Origin: Heterohyrax brucei | Taxonomy: Eukaryota; Chordata; Mammalia; Hyracoidea; Procaviidae | DNA length: 64,000 nucleotides | Assembly (NCBI GenBank): GCA_028571685.1 | Contig: CM053141.1 | Span: 71,347,833 to 71,411,832, forward strand | Direction: 5' to 3' | Shown: piece by piece, positions 20,761 through 31,790 of the stretch | Numbering within the stretch: position 1 is the stretch's first letter | Layout: every line of letters starts with the position of its first letter | Notes under the pieces: generated by a model | Told to the model about the DNA's origin: nothing | What the model saw: the letters and a program-made list of their open reading frames with translations, nothing else | The model's database searches: none | Made by a program: the position numbers and the translations under genes

Positions 20761-23109
20761 TTAGGCTGAAAGAATGTGGAATAGGAATGTCAAGAAAGGT
20801 GACATAACTTGAAGTTAACTATACTTTTCTGATTGTTTTGGAATGGCTGAAATATACTTATATTAGCATTCCTGATTAAATCATATTAAAGATAGTGGTA
20901 TTCAGCCTCTATTTTACAGAAGTGTCTTCGTGACATCTAAAAAATTTTCTGTGTTTGTGTATGTGTGTGTGAAACAGAGCAGAGGGAGTGTAATGAGGAG
21001 CTTGCCTTCTGGTCACGCACTCCAGCTTACACTGAACCATTGAAGTCTCTCTAATGCATCTAATTTGTTCGTTCATAGGAAGTTTTCAGTTTTGATGCCA
21101 AACTCTATAGCCCATTAGAGATCTAAGTGATGTATGTAGGACAATTCATCACACAAGTTAAGATATTCAGGTATTTTGGTAGTTTTTAAAAAATCAGTAA
21201 AGATTCACTGTGTTTTATGTCTATAAGGTGACATATTCGCAAAGAAAAAAAAATCATGTATCTTCAAAGATGTATTATACAGGAATTGAATTTCTAATTT
21301 GATATGAAATAGAAAGCATCTGATTCTATGATGATGATTCTTGAATCAAAGGGAGAACAACTAAAGTATTTTGACAGAAGCAGAGGATGCAGAATTCAGG
21401 ATAAAATACCTAATTGAGCCCCCTTGTAGTTCCAGAACATTGACAGGAGTGCCATTTATTGATTTGCTTGTTGACTCATTTATTCATTCATATAAATTAC
21501 CAATGGGAACTTGTAAGTGTCCCCTGCTGGAAGTGAATCAGAAGACTTGGATTGCCTGCCAGCTGCCAGACTTTTCTGCTTATGGAAACGGGTGCTGTTT
21601 ATATTCTAGTTTGTGCGATGTATTTTCAAGACATCATCTTTGGTGTCTAAAAAGTGCCACCTGTTTGTTGTTTTAACTGTAGTGCTACCATTTGCCCTCT
21701 TTTCTAATGATTTGCTGCAGTTGAAACATGGTGTGACTTGGTCTGGTTCCCAGCTTCTTGAGACCACAGGAAACACGGGCAGGTATCTGCTTGATTGTCC
21801 CAGGCTGTGGACATTCCTTGGCACATGCCAGGCAGTACACACTGTTCCCCCTGTGTTGTGCCTGCATTCAGCTGTCAGACTTTCACCACCAAGGGCTTTG
21901 GGATGCTTGGGAGGTTTTGTTGATTTGGGCTCTGGGTCAAGCAATCTGTTTTAAAAACCATAGGAGACTTAGTTTAAAGAACATTAAAAGACCTCATGAA
22001 AGAGGTTTAGAGAATTGGCTAGTAGCTGGTTTATTAATGATACTTAAGAGTCATACCTTATCTTGATATTTGATCTATGAATAAATTATTTTGATACAGT
22101 ATTTCCTTTTTTCTTAAAGAAAGGAGTTTTTCCGTAACAGTAAATGGTTGCCGAGAATATAGCAGAACCGTTGGCGATCTTCTGTTTAATACACTTTCTG
22201 CCTTTCTTTTTACAATACCCTCCAGTAGAATATAAAGAAATAATGGAGGAAAAAGGAAAATGTAGGAAAAGTCAGGAAATACAGGTCAGGAGTCAAACCA
22301 GGTGTTGGAACAGAAAGTTCAGTGCACCCTTTTGCCATTATAAATAGCAGAAGGAATTATAATACTTGACTGGAGTCAAGCTTCTATGGTATATCATGTC
22401 TAATAGCTAATTAATAAGAACTTGAGTTTTTGACTCCATTTTTGAGCTTGACCTACATGGAAAAAAAAAAAAAAAAAAGATTCGGAAGCAGCAGCCAATT
22501 CATACACTCATTACTAATTTATTCATACAAAATCTCAATCCATAAAGAGTGTGAAGTGATCTACAACAATAACACGGAGGAAAGCAATGTAAGATATAAG
22601 GTTGAGGAGGTGGAAGACAGAGGTCAGGATAGAAAGTGGACTCAAGATTAATAGAAGGAGAAGTATGCTACTTAAGGTCTCATCCAGCTGTTACAGTCCA
22701 CCCTTGTGCCTGGCGCAAGCCAAAGGGAACCAAGTGTAAAAGGGACCCCAAGACAAAAAGTGAGGAACACAGGAGGCCTCCCTGAAGAAAGGATCACGGG
22801 GTTAGAATTTTCATCACTCCTTTAATCATCATTTCACTGAATACTAGGTAGTGAAAAGTTTAACAGGGCTAGTTTGTCTCTATATCGAAAGACTATTTGT
22901 TGTTAGAGAACGGAGCATAAAGCTGTGAAGTTTTGTAGGTAGAATGAAGTCAGGTGGGGAGCTTGGAGCTTAGCCCCTGATGTCCTGCAGTTGAGACCAA
23001 GGGCAACTCAAGGGCTGCTGGAACCTGGTAAGGGGTTCAGTGTGGACGTGATGAACTCGGACCAAAAACTTGACCAGCAGCACAGTGTTCTTTAGAGCTG
23101 GTCCTAGAG
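20761..23109. other. mostly unique sequence with an A18 tract at 22461-22478
   Basis: Over 2.3 kb I recognise no SINE, which is sparse for this window. Overlapping reading frames on both strands near 21.6-21.95 kb have no recognisable motif. The A18 run follows no identifiable retroposon body. Confidence 0.4.
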
Positions 23110-23305
23110 TGCTGTAGTGTGCTATCAAGTTGATTCTGACTTGTTGTGACCCCCATGTGACAGAGCAGAACTGCCCCAGAGTGTTCCCTAGACTAGATCT
23201 TTATGGGATCAGATTGCTATGTCTTTCTCCCATGGAGCTGATGGCAGATTTGAACAATTAGCTTTCAGACAGCAGCCGAGGGCCACTTTGCTTCCAGGGT
23301 TCCTT
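23110..23305 (-). repeat. AfroSINE, antisense
   Basis: Shows 'gctatcaagttgattctgac', 'tctttctcccatggagctga' and the head-side ending 'ttccagggttcc'. Moderate decay. Confidence 0.85.
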
Positions 23306-23576
23306 TGGTCCTAGAGTAGTCAATTATAAAGTATTTAAAGAAAGCAAAGGATTTGTAATTGCCTTGAAGAGAAGTATGTGTGTTTATTCTAAAAAAAAGA
23401 AAGAAATATGGCTAAGGTTGTTCGTTTAGAAGTTATTGTATAATTTATTTAACGTTGATGACAGCAGGATCATTCTAATAAGACCCAGTTATGACACAGA
23501 AAAGCTAAGGATTCAAACTTACATGATTTTATTTCACAGTCTTTTGAAAATTTTATGCATCCTATTGTCTGCAAAT

Positions 23577-24090
23577 GACCTTAGGAGGCCCTTCTGGGTT
23601 GCCTAAACAATGATTCAGCTGGGGTTGCCCCTCTCCCAGCACAAAATGTTATATCCAGTCTTAGCTTCTCGTGGCAATGAGTGGCTTTTCTCTTTAGTAG
23701 AGAGGCCCACAACCCCTCAGAGGCCTTAAGACCTCTGGCAGCTAGGCAGTTGTTATTTCTAGATAATTCCAGTAAATAGCTGGCTTCTAAGGCATCCACT
23801 CAGGAGTCTGAGCTGCTTTGCCTATGACAAGGATACTTTCTCATTTATGCTCTAGAAAAAGGTATGAAAGGCTTGGGTTCTTCCACTGAGGTGTAAACCA
23901 CAGTGCTTATCCAGCAGAGCACCCTGCCTGGCACACTTGTCCATGGGGACAAGGGGGTAACAAGGCCTCCTTGTCCCTTGCAGACTCTGGATCTGCACAT
24001 CTGCACTTTCCCAAATAAAACTCTTTCCTTGCTCCATACTACACGTTGTTGTGGAGTTTTCTCCCAGATTTGCAAAAAACAGGTTGCAAT
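23577..24090 (+). mobile_element. probable class I (ERV1-like) solo LTR
   Basis: The 3' part has the layout of a gammaretrovirus-like R-U5: an AATAAA at 24014-24019, a 'ctctttccttgctcc' block, then 'tgttgtggagttttctccca'. The upstream ~430 bp would be U3. No retroviral internal region adjoins it. The boundaries are approximate because I could not find a convincing duplication. Confidence 0.45.
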
Positions 24091-24969
24091 CCCTGAGACT
24101 CACCTTTAGAGCAATTGTTCAGACGGTAACAGGAATGGTATTCTTTTATGGCTCAGGTTTAAACTGTGACCTAGTGGTCTCTCCAGTAATGTATAGCCAA
24201 ATGGTATTTTCTTCATTATTAAAAATAATATTTTTCAGTGTTAGTCTGGAGTGAATTGACTCTTCTTAGGTACTACGGTATCCTCACAGTGTAAAATATA
24301 CCCTCTACTGGAACTCTAATCTCATTATGGTTAATTGCATTGTTCTCTGCAGGTAAATAGTAAGCAGGCCATAAAAAGAAGGGAGGATGGTCAAATTTCA
24401 TACTAACTCCTGAGTAAATGATGCAGAACACCGTGGAAGGGCCCGTCGACACATTTGCTGTCACTAATGATTGTTTACCCAACTTCAACTCTGAGTTCTG
24501 CTCTGCTCTGCTGGCTGCCTGCCTGCTGAGTGAATCCTAGCATTGGTAACACAGGTTGTAATGTCATGAAACAGCACAGCCCCAAACAAGTGAAAGTCAT
24601 AGTAACTCTTGCTATTGTAGTTGGAACATTGATTAATTCAGTTGTGTCATCTGAACAGAATTTAAACTAGGATTTGCTTTTTATGATCACTAGGGATATT
24701 GCTCACATGAGGGAGAAGAAGGAGAGAATTGGTTTTCTCAAGTCTTTCTTTTAAACTTTGCATCTGAATAGAGTAGAACCCTGTTTTTTCACTTCTTTTG
24801 GATGTTATAGACATACAAATAGGCCGTGAGTCCATACTATCCTCTAAGAGAGGATATTTGCTATAATCAAAGCCTAGAAGCACCTTTCAGTTGGCTTAGG
24901 GATGTTGAATCTGCGTCTGTCAACATCCCGTATTTCTGAGGCTTCTTGATGGGTTAGTCACAGTCCTTG
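24091..24969. other. no recognisable feature
   Basis: Unique-looking sequence with a short ctgctctgctctgctggctg tract near 24498. Confidence 0.4.
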
Positions 24970-25240
24970 GTTGATTAATTCATGCACCCACTCACTTTTT
25001 CAGAGATCCCTCCTGGGGCATCACCTACAGAAGCAGGCACTGAGCCTGGTGCTAAGGTTTTAGACACAAAGTGGAGGAGGCAGAGTTGCAGGGAGATCAT
25101 TGCACTTCCAAGTGTGAGTGTGACAAAACCTCTATGCAAAGGTAGTTGTTTGGTCAGATGGAGGAAAGGGTACTCTCCGTCTTGAGAGAGTTGTAAAAGG
25201 CCACCAGAAAAGGTGCTGTTTGATCATAAGTAACACATGG
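24970..25240 (-). repeat. possible L2 3' end, antisense
   Basis: 'aattcatgcacccactcact', 'gcaggcactgagcctggtgc' and 'agacacaaagtggaggaggc' follow the antisense L2 3' end order (attcactcactcattc, gccaggcactgtgctaggtgc, gacacag). Decayed. Confidence 0.45.
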
Positions 25241-25319
25241 GAATTTGGGAGATGAAGAAAACAGGGAGGTTTAATGTAATACTGAATAAAATTACTTTAA
25301 CAGGAAACTTCCCCCTCCC

Positions 25320-25466
25320 AAACAAAAAACCAAATTTGTGACTGTTGACTTAATTCTATCTTATATCTACCCTACAGCACAGTGTAGAACTGCCCCACAG
25401 GGTTTCCAAGGAGTGGCTGGTGAATGCAAACTGCTGAGCAAGCTCTTAACCACTGTGCCACCAGGT
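25320..25466 (-). repeat. AfroSINE, antisense
   Basis: Includes 'cagggtttccaaggagtggc' and 'aaccactgtgccaccagg'. The anticodon-arm portion is shortened. Confidence 0.85.
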
Positions 25467-27199
25467 AGGTGTCCTTAACCGAGACCAGGGAGGGAGGTTT
25501 AAGAGCACTTCTTTGCCACATCTTATTCCCCTGAAAGATTACTAGGCTTTGTCAAACTGTTTACATTTGCCACTAGCCAGAGAATGAAACAGTACAAGAC
25601 TATGCTGAGACCCCAGCCTAGGAGGGAGTTTATTCTGTGCAGACGCTATTGGAGCTAAGTTTTGTAAGCAAATGAAAAGATACACTTTTACTATCTTGAA
25701 ATGTGCAGCCTAGAGATTATGAGTCTTAATAACTCCAAAGGCAACAAAAAATTATACTGTAATATCAATATGACTATAATGGTATTCCAGAAGAAACAGT
25801 TATCCTTCTGTCTATTATATAAGCACTCAGTTCTGTGTCTTGTCTACAGTGGAAGTGCAAAATGCATTTGGAGAAGCCTGTGACCTAAAGAGAATACAAT
25901 ATCCCCTGAGATTTCACCTTCATCTATTTGCTGGAGGTAAGGGCAGCGATGGGGTAGGTGGGAAGACTAGCAACAAAGATTAGAAAAGCATCTTTTGGGT
26001 ATACAATCTATATAATGATGTTGTAGCAGCAATTCTCTGTTTTGTACTATAACCTAGTCAAAGGCTTATAATAATATGCTTTTACAGCGAGAGCAGCAGA
26101 CAGCAGCAGATTTCTGGGGACCTGAATTTCTCAATTAAATTTCTGTGGTTTAGACACAGGAAGTTATCAGAAAGGCTAAAGACTTCATTTTTATCAATGA
26201 TGAGTCCTAAAGAAAAATGATCAGTTAGTTTGCAGTTTCTGTAACTGCCTCTTGGTTCTGTTACATTTTATATTCCTTCATCTCTCCTGTTTTTGCTATT
26301 CATTATTAAAGTAGTGATTAATAAGTTGACCTTGTCTTGATTCTCAGTTGCTGAGATTATCCTCTAATTAGGAGAGCCTTCTGCAACTCACTGGATAGGT
26401 CTAAAGTCCATGGACAGCCTTCTTGGGGTGGGAGGGGATGCTTGCGTTAAGGTCACAAACTATGCTTTCTCTTTCCTTTCACAAACCCTGGTTGTAAAAT
26501 TAGCCCCATCTCATAGAAAAGAAGGTCGCTCATAAGGTTTATTTAAATTTTTTCTCAGCAGATGGGCTTCTCTGATGGCCTGTATTGAAAGTTATTTTCA
26601 GCTTTCAAAGAGGCCAAATGGTATCCAGTGGGCAAAGGTGAGAAGTAACAAGGCACGGAGGAGGTAAGAGGGCAGGCATGATGAAATCCGCACGCAGAAA
26701 ATGTTTGAAGGACTGTCGCCCATGCTGAGGCTTTATATTCTCAGGAGTCTAAGAATGGTGTTGTCTTCTTTTATTTCTTTTGACTCTGCTGGGGCCCCTG
26801 AAGAAGGAGATTTTGATCCTATTGCATTTTGTGGAGCAGTGGAATCGTACCTTTGGGAACTGTGCCTTGAAAACAGCTTACAAGGTGGTAGCAGCATTTG
26901 TAGGGAGTAGCGGGAAACCATAGAGCTGGGGTTTCATTTCCACACTCCCCTTTGATTTTTAAGGTGAGAAGAACTGGATTTCTTATTCACTTCACTTAAC
27001 ATCAGTTTTTTCATATACAAAGAGTAAGAGAATAACTTGCATTGACTTTTTCTACTTTATGGTACAAGATAAAGAGGCTACCTGTCCCATCAGTCCTGCT
27101 AAGGGTGAGAGAATGGCTTATCCCATTCAGGACAAGTTCACAGAACAAAAACATTAAAAATGTCCTTTGAGTTATAACTCAATTACCTAAAAGCTTTTA
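25467..27199. other. no recognisable feature
   Basis: Unique-looking sequence. A 69-codon frame at 26701-26910 looks fairly protein-like in composition but has no motif I recognise and no evident splice signals. Confidence 0.4.
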
Positions 27200-27405
27200 A
27201 TGATACTGAGTTTTTCACAAATCCTAATCATTTGGTCCTCATTGCAACCCTGTGAGATAGGCACTATTATTATCATTCCCACTATACGGTCAAGAAAACT
27301 GGGATAGAGTAACTTTCTCAAGGTCACATAGCTGGAAAGATATGAATAGGGAGTAAAGCTAAGCAGTGGAGTTCTTGCTCTTAACCCTTGCACTTGGCCA
27401 ATATT
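27200..27405 (-). repeat. MIR SINE, antisense
   Basis: Well preserved core: 'tcattgcaaccctgtgagat', 'aggcactattattatcattc', 'aactttctcaaggtcacata'. Near full length. Confidence 0.9.
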
Positions 27406-28139
27406 CCTGTCTGGTGCTCACTGATCTCTTTCTGGTACTTCTGGGAAAATACGTGTTGCATATTTTTTGTTTTGTTTTATTTTTTAAAACAGGTTCATAT
27501 GACCTCTTCACAATAGGGGGTGACTTGTAACTTTGTGACCACTTCTACAAGTTGAATGAGCCTTGATCCTAAGGATGGCTACTTATAATTAAGAAAGTTA
27601 TCGCCAGTTGGGATTGTTGGGCTCTTTGGTGACCTGGTCACTTTTCCTAAGATTTAGAAGAATTGTATCTGTGGGCTTGGTCCCAAGAAGTATAAATAGA
27701 AAAAGAATGAATTGGTTTCCCCATTGTAAGCTCCAGAGGAAAGTGTAGAGTAACCAAGGGCAGTGTTTTGGTTGTCAAGGTCAGAGAATTCATTTCCTTT
27801 TTCAGAGTGAGACACTTTTATTGTGTCGGACTTTATAGCCTCGTATAATTTATATACTCCCCTGATGTAGGAGGCTCATGGAAATTCAGTGAAATTGCTC
27901 TAGGAAACCATAATCATTGATTTATTTGAATCTTGGATCCTCCTCTGAGGTTTGTTTAATGCCTTCTTTTATAATTCCAATGTGCTGTATGACATCTGAG
28001 CAATAGTACGTTCCCCTAATGCAGCATTAAAATGAGAGACTCAAATTGTGTTGATTTGTGGCAAAGTGACAATTACTTGTGGGCTTGTTCAATGATCTTC
28101 ATTTTGGACTCTTACGTTTCAGTTTGTTATTACCTTTTT
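27406..28139. other. no recognisable feature
   Basis: Unique-looking sequence between MIR and SINE. Confidence 0.4.
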
Positions 28140-28344
28140 TATTTGTCACCCAGCTGATTCTGACTCATGGTGACTCCGTGTGTGTATACTAGAACTACTG
28201 CATAGGGTTTTCAAGGCTGTGACCCTTTGGAAGCAAATCTCTAAGCCTGTCTTCCAAGATGCCTCTTGGTGGGTTCGGACTGTCAATCTTTTGACTAGTA
28301 GTCAAGTGTTGAGCTGTTCACACTACCCAAGGACTCCTTGTTTC
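28140..28344 (-). repeat. AfroSINE, antisense
   Basis: Runs from 'cagctgattctgactcatgg' to the head side 'aaggactcc', including 'tcttttgactagtagtcaag'. Confidence 0.8.
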
Positions 28345-28534
28345 ATTTTAGGGTAGGGGATAATTTGGCTGATATATTCATTTTCAATTTTAGACAACAA
28401 ATTGTAACAAAAACTCATCCCAAATGGTAGTACTTTCCGTTTTGTACCTAGTTTGAAAGTCTCACTTGTTCTAAGATAGAACTCTCTGGTCAAGGTACTG
28501 GTTTGTGGGGGAAAATTGCTCAGGGAAGAGAAAC

Positions 28535-28700
28535 TACTAACATACCTTGAGTACTGCTTGTGTGCTAGGAATTATGCTAGTGCTGTACATATCTTTCCAT
28601 ATAATTCTCAAGCCAAGTATGGGAGGCAGTTACTACTAATCACCACATTTTCCTTAATATAAGGAAATGATATTTGAAAGTTAAGCACAGGTCCACCTGA
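28535..28700 (-). repeat. MIR-like SINE, antisense, decayed
   Basis: 'gagtactgcttgtgtgctag', 'tgctgtacatatctttccat' and 'gaaatgatatttgaaag' follow the antisense MIR order. Confidence 0.55.
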
Positions 28701-28754
28701 ATGTAAGACATACTCAGCTTCTACCAAACAATGCTTATTAGGAGTAAGAAGGTC

Positions 28755-28984
28755 TGAGTTCATTCCTTCCATGAGTTTTTATTGAACACCTAATATGTGC
28801 CAGATACTTGTCTGGTTGTTGGTGATTCAGTGAGAACCAAGAAACTGTGACTGCTTTGAGAAGCTGTCTTATAGACGGGGGTAGGGGAGACAGGCTGAGG
28901 GAAACGCAATCCACAATAGACAAATAAATAAGAAAATTTCCATAATAAATACTTTTATGAGAATAAAGCAGGAGGTTGTGCTAT
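28755..28984 (-). repeat. L2 3' end, antisense
   Basis: 'gtttttattgaacacctaat' followed by 'atgtgccagatacttgtctg' and 'gttggtgattcagtgagaac' matches the antisense L2 3' UTR. It passes directly into the ancient repeat at 28985-29465. Confidence 0.7.
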
Positions 28985-29465
28985 CAAAGTAGTGGTGGGC
29001 TACTTTAGATTGGGTGGTCAAGGGGAGACTTGCTGAGCAGGTGACATTCCAGTTGAGTTCTGAATGATTAGAAAGAGCAGCCATCTGGGAGAGGTGCTTC
29101 AAGGCAGAGGGCACAGCTGGTAACAAAATCCCCAAGGATGAAATGACCATGTGAGGAACTGAAAAAAGACCAGAATGGTGGAGCACATGGAACAAGGGAA
29201 GGCCAGGAAGGAGATGTGCTTGGACAATACGGAGAGGTCAGAGCCTGTAGATCTTTGTAAGCCAGATGGTTGGTGTTTAAGTGGTAAAGGAAGTTTCTGG
29301 AGACTTTTAAGCAGGAAAGTGATATGATTTGTTCACACTTGAAATTCAAAGAATGGATCAGAATGGGGACATACAGGGCTGGAAGATCAGTTAGGAGGTT
29401 ATACTAATCATACAAAAGTTACTGGTTCCTCAACCAGAGCGGTGGTAGCAGAGCTGAGAGTGAAC
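28985..29465. repeat. ancient mammalian interspersed repeat, copy 2 of 3
   Basis: Blocks 'tttagattgggtggtcaagg', 'gagcaggtgacattccagtt', 'gtagatctttgtaagccaga' and 'gaagatcagttaggaggtta' are those of a widespread old repeat. The later blocks also occur at 36905-37560 and 2650-2945. It may be an upstream part of the adjoining L2. Confidence 0.6.
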
Positions 29466-30336
29466 AGATCATCTAGGCATGTTCTGGCTGTACAGTTGTT
29501 AGGACTGGATAATGGCCTGGCTTCTAGGTGCACTTAACGTCTTAGATGAAATGGGTAACTTTGGAATGATAATTAATATCACTAGGTATCCATTCTACCC
29601 CTGTAAAAACTGGTCAGTCCACTGTATAAATCTGTCACAGTAACCAGTTCTAAAATACAACAGGTGCAAGGATTCCATTCACATAATACCATAAACTATA
29701 ATGTATACAAAGAAAATGTATTGTTGAGAAAAAATACACTTGAATAAAGAGACATGACTTGCTTGTTCCTAGAAAGACTGATTGACTCAAATTGTAAGGC
29801 TATTCATTATTTTGAAATTATCTGAACAGTGTAACCCAGTTGCAACTATAATAGTGTTTTTCTGGGGAAAAACTGGTAGAATAATCCTTAAATGCAATAG
29901 ATAAGTAAATATTTGATAATAAAAAAGGGAAAATTGTCCTCTGAAACATTAATATGGCTGTTAAAGCCATAATAACTAACAGAGATAATAAAAAACAAAA
30001 AACAAAAAACAACATTGCTGTCGAGTTGGTAATTGCACAGAAATCCAGAGAAAAATATATGGATTAGGATAATACTTCTAAAATGAACGTAAGTATATAC
30101 GAAATTTTGGTAGAACATGAAGATATCATTTCCAATGAGCTAGAATTAATATGTTATGAATGATACAGGGACATTTGGTTTAATAACTTATAAGAAATAA
30201 ATATGTATTACACAAAGAGATCCTCGGTAAATACTTTAAGTATCAAAATTTTTTTGGGAGCTTAAGAAGAAAATTATTGGTGAATACTTCATAACTTAGA
30301 GGTAAGAAGTTTTTTTTTTAAAGGATAATATCAATA
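29466..30336. other. AT-rich sequence with a SINE scrap at 29988-30027
   Basis: An (aaaaaac)n run followed by 'aacattgctgtcgagttgg' is the first ~20 bp of an antisense AfroSINE and nothing more. The rest may be decayed L1, but I cannot support it. Confidence 0.45.
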
Positions 30337-30490
30337 ACCAAAACCTGTTGCCACTGAATCAATCCTGACTTATAGCAACCCTATAAGACAGAGTGTAACT
30401 GTCCCATAGGTTTTCCAAGGAGTGGCTGATAGATTTGAACTGTTAATCTTTTGGTTAGCAGCTATAGCTCTTAACCAGTATGCCACTAAC
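30337..30490 (-). repeat. AfroSINE, antisense
   Basis: Runs from 'aaccaaaacctgttgccact' to 'aaccagtatgccact', with the 'tcttttggttagcagctata' block intact. Confidence 0.88.
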
Positions 30491-31017
30491 AGTAACAGAA
30501 ACCACAAAAGAGAAGAAATGTTTAAAGCTTTGTGTAATTAAAAATTAAAGACAAAAAACTTGGAGAAATACATTTAATACAATTATTTTGAAAAATTATT
30601 ACCATACAATGAATCCTGAAAGAAAAATGAGGTATGAATATGAAAAGGCACTTTACAAAAGAACTAAAACAAATGCCAAAGAGAGAGAGAAATGTTCCCC
30701 ATGTAAAAACTTCAGAAAAACAAAGTAAAACACTAATGAGATCTTATTTTCCTTTCCAAACAGGCAATAAGTAACACAGGGTTTATAAAATACTGATACT
30801 CATTATTGGTAATAGTGTAGGAAGGTCACTTGCATACATTGCTGATGGGAATGAAAATCCATACATACTTCCCAAAAGGCAATTGAGCAATATTTTAAAA
30901 ATGCGTATCATGTTTTTACAAATTTCCTCTAAGTAAACAAATACATGTGAAAGAATTCAGCTATTAGGATTTTTATCCTGAGAACTTTGTATAAGAATAA
31001 TAATGTTCATAATGCCA

Positions 31018-31066
31018 GCCAAGTGCTGTCGAGTGGGATCCAACTCATGGCGACCCTAGGGGCCAA
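31018..31066 (-). repeat. AfroSINE scrap inside L1
   Basis: 'aagtgctgtcgagtgggatc' and 'caactcatggcgacccta' match the antisense SINE 3' end and then break off. Confidence 0.7.
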
Positions 31067-31233
31067 ATTGATTAAATATATTATAGTGTATCTTTGTAAG
31101 GGAAAAATAACATAGGCATTAAAGATAATGTGGTAGAATTGTATTTATTGATATACAAAGACCTGCAAAAATTATTTTAAATGAAAATACAAACGTTATC
31201 TATCAGTATATTAAGTATTATCTCTATCCCCTG

Positions 31234-31258
31234 TTTTTTTTTTTTTTTTTTTTTTTTT
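31234..31258. repeat. T25 homopolymer
   Basis: Uninterrupted run of 25 T. Confidence 0.97.
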
Positions 31259-31419
31259 GTGAATTGTGTATATACCCAGGGAAGTATGGAAACAGAAGAG
31301 ATTTTGTAAAGTTCTTTGCGAGTGAGTGCAGTTATAATTGTTTTTGCTTACTTGACTGGCTACTGTTTTTACTTTTCTAATCAAAACTAATTTCTATACT
31401 GAATATGTTTTATAGGATA

Positions 31420-31600
31420 GTAGTTCAGAACCTAAAAGTTGGTAGTTCGAGCCCCGCGGTAGCACCATGGAAGACAACTGTGGTCCTTCTATAAACATTA
31501 CAGCCAAGAAGACCCTGTGGTGCAGTTCTACTCTGTAACACATGGGGTCACTATGATTCAGAGTCACACTTGAGAGCAATGAGTTTGGTGGTTTTTTGGT
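31420..31600 (+). repeat. AfroSINE, sense, head truncated
   Basis: 'gttggtagttcgagccccgc' is a B-box-like block. The remainder runs to 'gagtttggtggttttttggt'. The A-box end is missing or unrecognisable. Confidence 0.8.
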
Positions 31601-31604
31601 TCAG

Positions 31605-31790
31605 TTTAAGAGCATGGTTTCTGGATTCAAATGGAATGTTCATAACCAGACTTAACCAAGATTGTGTGACGTTTTACAAGTTAAGCCTCAGTTTTTCACC
31701 TATAAAATTGTACATCATAATATGTATCTGTAGATGGTTGTGTTAAAGTAATGTGGAAAAGTGCATAACATTTTGTCATTGTTCTCACTG
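31605..31790 (+). repeat. MIR SINE, sense
   Basis: 'aagagcatggtttctggatt' followed by 'gattgtgtgacgttttacaa' and 'gcctcagtttttcacctata' is the MIR head and core. Confidence 0.8.

Larger units (their letters stand above)
30575..31400 (+). mobile_element. L1 (L1M-type) ORF2 end and 3' UTR, sense, decayed
   Basis: The order 'aaggcactttacaaaagaac', 'aacactaatgagatcttatt', 'cattgctgatgggaatgaaa' and 'aggcaattgagcaatatttt' matches the 3' end of old L1 elements. A short AfroSINE scrap (31018-31066) and a T25 run (31234-31258) interrupt it. Confidence 0.65.

Noticed and set aside
21606-21954. Overlapping frames of about 112 codons on both strands
   Set aside because: Open on both strands without motifs or splice signals; chance frames in moderately GC-rich sequence.
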